A DNA stretch of 8,992 bases from CAYQCE01 sp964415885 (GTDB lineage: Bacteria; Zixibacteria; MSB-5A5; JAABVY01; JAHJOQ01), in NCBI GenBank assembly GCA_964415885.1, contig CAYQCE010000082.1, positions 1 through 8,992 on the forward strand, given 5' to 3'. Under the pieces are notes generated by a model, which saw only the letters and a program-made list of their open reading frames with translations, made no database searches and was not told the origin of the DNA. Below are positions 7,004 through 8,992 of the stretch, one piece after another. The translations under genes and the position numbers were made by a program. Position 1 is the first letter of the stretch. Each line of letters starts with the position of its first letter.

Positions 7004-8005
7004 CTAATCGCCCCGAACCTCCCAGACTGAATCGACGAAGTACTTCCGGGAGTCGTGCAAATTAGCCCTGACCGAGTACCCCGTTTCATTCGCAAGTCTC
7101 TCGATATCAGGTTCGGTGTACTTGCGAGAATCTTCAGTGTGTATCGTCTCACCCTCTTCGAATCTGAATGAGCGGGAAAGCTCCCCGATTCGCACGTTTT
7201 GTTCGCTTTGACTCACGAGATAGCTGCGGTGGACGCGTTCAGCTTTATCGTATCTGCCCGAATATCGGAAATCTGTGAGATCGAATTCTCCGCCCAATTC
7301 GCGGTTGATTCTTTTCAAGAGGTTGAGGTTGAATTCCGCGGTAACGTCCTCGGAATCGTTGTAGGCCGAATGTATGAGGTTCGAGTCCTTCGCAAGGTCG
7401 AAACCGATAATCGCAAAGTCTCCCGGATTCAGACCCTCATTCAGTTCCAGCAAAAATGAGCGCGCCTGCGCCGGGATGAAATTGCCAATGCTCGATCCGA
7501 GAAACAGCGCAAGATTACGCCGGCGATATCGACTCTTCAGCCAGCTCAGGCTTGTGGCATAGTTGCACACAAGACAGTCGACTGAAAGATCAGGGTAGCG
7601 CGTCTGGTAGTCATCAGCGAGTTGCTCCAGAGCCGTTTGCGATATATCGACGCCGAAATAGCGGAAATTCAGCCCTTGTGTAACAAAATACTCTATCAGC
7701 GCCCTGGTCTTGCTTCCATCGCCCGGCCCGAATTCGATGATATTCATCGGCTCATCGCCCATAAGACTCGCTATTCTTTCGCTGTTTCGCTCGAGAGCGT
7801 CGATTTCGCAGTCGGTCAGGTAGTATTCCGGCAGCTCTGTGATTCTGTCGAAAAGTCGGCTTCCATTGGCATCGTAGTGATACTCTGCCGGAATATATTT
7901 CTGTCTGGCGGACAATCCCTCGAGAATGTCCTCCGCAAATGTCCTGCCATTTGTGTCCGTCGAGACTTCAGTGTCCATTGACGCTGGAATAATAACCTGT
8001 GCCAT
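7004..8005 (-). CDS. egtD: L-histidine N(alpha)-methyltransferase (EgtD/EanA)
   Basis: This enzyme uses S-adenosylmethionine to trimethylate the alpha-amino group of histidine, giving hercynine, the precursor of ergothioneine. At 333 residues it is close to the usual EgtD length (about 320). The SAM site is seen in IIEFGPGDGSKT (89-100) and in GVDIS (118-122). The EgtD signatures YHYDANGSRLFDRIT (42-56), LPEYYLT (58-64), LFLGSSIGNF (167-176) and HTEDSRKY (289-296) are present. Compared with my recollection of the Mycobacterium enzyme, the histidine-binding residues all have counterparts: Tyr44 (Tyr39), Tyr61 (Tyr56), Asn175 (Asn166), Tyr215 (Tyr206), Glu291 (Glu282) and Ser293 (Ser284). The last four keep a constant offset of nine. 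The start is supported by AGAGGTG about 5 nt upstream of the ATG. No EgtB follows or precedes it. The nearest gene is the convergent rhodanese, which suggests the oxygen-independent pathway, where this enzyme is called EanA. Confidence 0.93.
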   Translation of the reverse strand: MAQVIIPASMDTEVSTDTNGRTFAEDILEGLSARQKYIPAEYHYDANGSRLFDRITELPEYYLTDCEIDALERNSERIASLMGDEPMNIIEFGPGDGSKTRALIEYFVTQGLNFRYFGVDISQTALEQLADDYQTRYPDLSVDCLVCNYATSLSWLKSRYRRRNLALFLGSSIGNFIPAQARSFLLELNEGLNPGDFAIIGFDLAKDSNLIHSAYNDSEDVTAEFNLNLLKRINRELGGEFDLTDFRYSGRYDKAERVHRSYLVSQSEQNVRIGELSRSFRFEEGETIHTEDSRKYTEPDIERLANETGYSVRANLHDSRKYFVDSVWEVRGD

Positions 8006-8331
8006 TCGTCACCTCTTGTGCATCCTAACCAGCTACCGCTGACCCCACACATTTGTGTTCAAACCGGTCGTTGTTCGAATCACTCTAAAAGACAAGTGTA
8101 ATCGTGGAGCTCGATTGCAGATTGATCCGCAATCTTCACCCGGACAGATCTCACAACTTTTGAGCGTCGAGCAGATTCGGTGGAGCCCTCCACCTGTAAT
8201 TACAAACAGGCTTGTGACATTGATGGTTCCGGTGTTGAGATCGTATCACAATCCGGTTTGCGGGGAAGGTACATTCTCGCTAACTTGTAAGAGTTGCCTC
8301 GCATGCCAAGTCGTTAACAGAGAGTAGAGAC
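8006..8331. other. 326-bp intergenic spacer between divergent genes
   Basis: No convincing gene is seen here. A 90-codon open frame beginning with GTG at 8055 has no ribosome binding site and no recognisable domain. The spacer should carry the promoter of the histidine methyltransferase (minus) and of the exported-protein gene (plus). A 10-bp perfect palindrome, TGTAATTACA, sits at 8195-8204 and could be an operator. A weak plus-strand promoter, TTGCGG at 8258-8263 with TAACTT at 8281-8286 and a 17-bp spacer, would start transcription about 40 nt before the 8332 gene. I see no clear minus-strand promoter. Confidence 0.4.
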
Positions 8332-8874
8332 ATGTTCTTTAAGCGAATCTGCAGTAGACCAATCCTCTTCGTGTTCGTTCCGGTCCTTCCGATCAGTGAT
8401 TACCAGAGCGATCCGGACTCGACTGATCTGCAAGTTGGCCTGCACGGCGGCGGGCGATTTGCATCAGTGGGGATCGGCTGCGAAGGGCATGTTGCGGCGA
8501 CAGGAAGCGGATATGAAGATATCGCATGCAAGGCCTACCTTCGGTTTCCCCCGAAATCAGACTCGCCAATTGTGGTTGGAGTTCGGGGTGGCTGTTGGAA
8601 GAGTGATTTGAGACTTCCCGTCGAGCGGTACGTTGACGGCCAGGTGATTTATGATGAGCGAACCGTCGCTGTCAGCTACGAGTATTTCAATCCAAGCATC
8701 GCAGTCGACTTTCGAAACTTCGGTTTCGGTGTCCGTGTCGGCTATTTGTTCGGGGATGTTTTGCGTGAGTTCGAAGAACGCCGGATCACACGTATGCGAA
8801 GCGCGGCCGCAGCATCTGGCGTAACAGGGTTTTTCAACAGACCTCTGAATCCGGGCTATCCCGTTAGAGTTTAA
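8332..8874 (+). CDS. Hypothetical protein, probably exported, beta-strand rich
   Basis: I do not recognise this 180-residue protein. It starts with basic residues (Lys4, Arg5, Arg9) and a hydrophobic stretch (10-21), ILFVFVPVLPIS, which look like a signal peptide. The cleavage site is not obvious. The rest is rich in glycine and alternating hydrophobic residues, with likely beta strands at about 33-49, 63-72, 79-88, 110-118 and 122-140, for example FGFGVRVGYLFG. This resembles a small outer-membrane or periplasmic beta-sheet protein. Cys50, Cys66 and Cys88 lie in the mature part. A short charged helix (144-160) and a Gly/Pro-rich tail end the protein. Only a weak purine-rich stretch (agagtagaga) precedes the ATG. 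Codon use looks like that of the neighbouring genes, so I take it as a real gene. An open frame on the opposite strand (8557-8922) is less convincing. Confidence 0.6.
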   Translation: MFFKRICSRPILFVFVPVLPISDYQSDPDSTDLQVGLHGGGRFASVGIGCEGHVAATGSGYEDIACKAYLRFPPKSDSPIVVGVRGGCWKSDLRLPVERYVDGQVIYDERTVAVSYEYFNPSIAVDFRNFGFGVRVGYLFGDVLREFEERRITRMRSAAAASGVTGFFNRPLNPGYPVRV

Positions 8875-8992
8875 TTGGAAACTGTAAGCGACAGCGTCAT
8901 CTCCTGTCGGGATACTGGACAAAGCGCTCCTGTTATAACTAACCCGGATATTTCATGAGCAGGGTTGAATTGTCTCGGTGTGTGTTTGAAGT

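Noticed and set aside
8055..8327. Open frame of 90 codons on the plus strand, starting with GTG
   Set aside because: It has no ribosome binding site, no recognisable domain and a composition that does not look protein-like. It probably reflects non-coding sequence by chance open.
8557..8922. Open frame of 121 codons on the minus strand opposite the exported-protein gene
   Set aside because: It overlaps most of a more convincing plus-strand gene with a signal sequence and beta-strand pattern, and shows no domain of its own.
8941..8966. AACCC and GGGTT inverted repeat as a terminator of the 8332 gene
   Set aside because: The stem is 5 bp with a 16-nt loop and no U-run follows.
8955..8992. Possible start of a further gene (ATG at 8955, open to the window edge)
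   Set aside because: Only 12 codons are visible and no clear ribosome binding site precedes them, so it cannot be supported.
1..8992. Defence system, CRISPR, toxin-antitoxin or mobile element
   Set aside because: No nuclease, transposase, integrase, repeat array or small paired genes were seen; all recognisable genes are metabolic or transport genes.

Overview
The window comes from a Gram-negative bacterium of moderate GC content (roughly the low 50s by eye). A tripartite-type RND efflux pair with a lipoprotein adaptor, and a probable exported protein at the right end, imply two membranes. I cannot name the phylum. No rRNA, tRNA, CRISPR array, insertion sequence or phage gene is visible, and nothing looks like a defence or mobile system.

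Layout. Positions 1-54 may hold the last codons of an upstream gene. A good extended -10 promoter (56-83) precedes a two-gene operon: a periplasmic adaptor lipoprotein (220-1584) and an RND inner-membrane transporter (1610-4690). Facing it is a flavodoxin-family oxidoreductase on the minus strand (4755-5507). A 164-bp divergent spacer with an inverted repeat separates this from a three-domain rhodanese sulfurtransferase on the plus strand (5672-6976). That gene converges, with a 27-bp gap, on an EgtD-type histidine N-alpha-methyltransferase on the minus strand (7004-8005). A 326-bp spacer follows, then a small unrecognised exported protein (8332-8874), then apparently non-coding sequence to the end.

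The most interesting point is the methyltransferase and rhodanese as neighbours. In aerobic ergothioneine synthesis EgtD works with the iron- and oxygen-dependent sulfoxide synthase EgtB. The anaerobic route described in Chlorobium pairs an EgtD homologue (EanA, histidine to hercynine) with a multi-domain rhodanese (EanB, hercynine to ergothioneine in one persulfide-dependent step). Here the methyltransferase keeps every histidine-binding residue I can place, the rhodanese has one catalytic cysteine in a CGTGWR loop and lacks an export signal, and no EgtB is in the window. I therefore infer a candidate oxygen-independent ergothioneine module. The alternative is that the rhodanese is a cytoplasmic YnjE-type sulfurtransferase that lies next to egtD by chance.

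The other genes fit a general picture of detoxification and redox homeostasis (efflux pump, flavoprotein), but nothing in the sequence ties them mechanistically to the ergothioneine pair.
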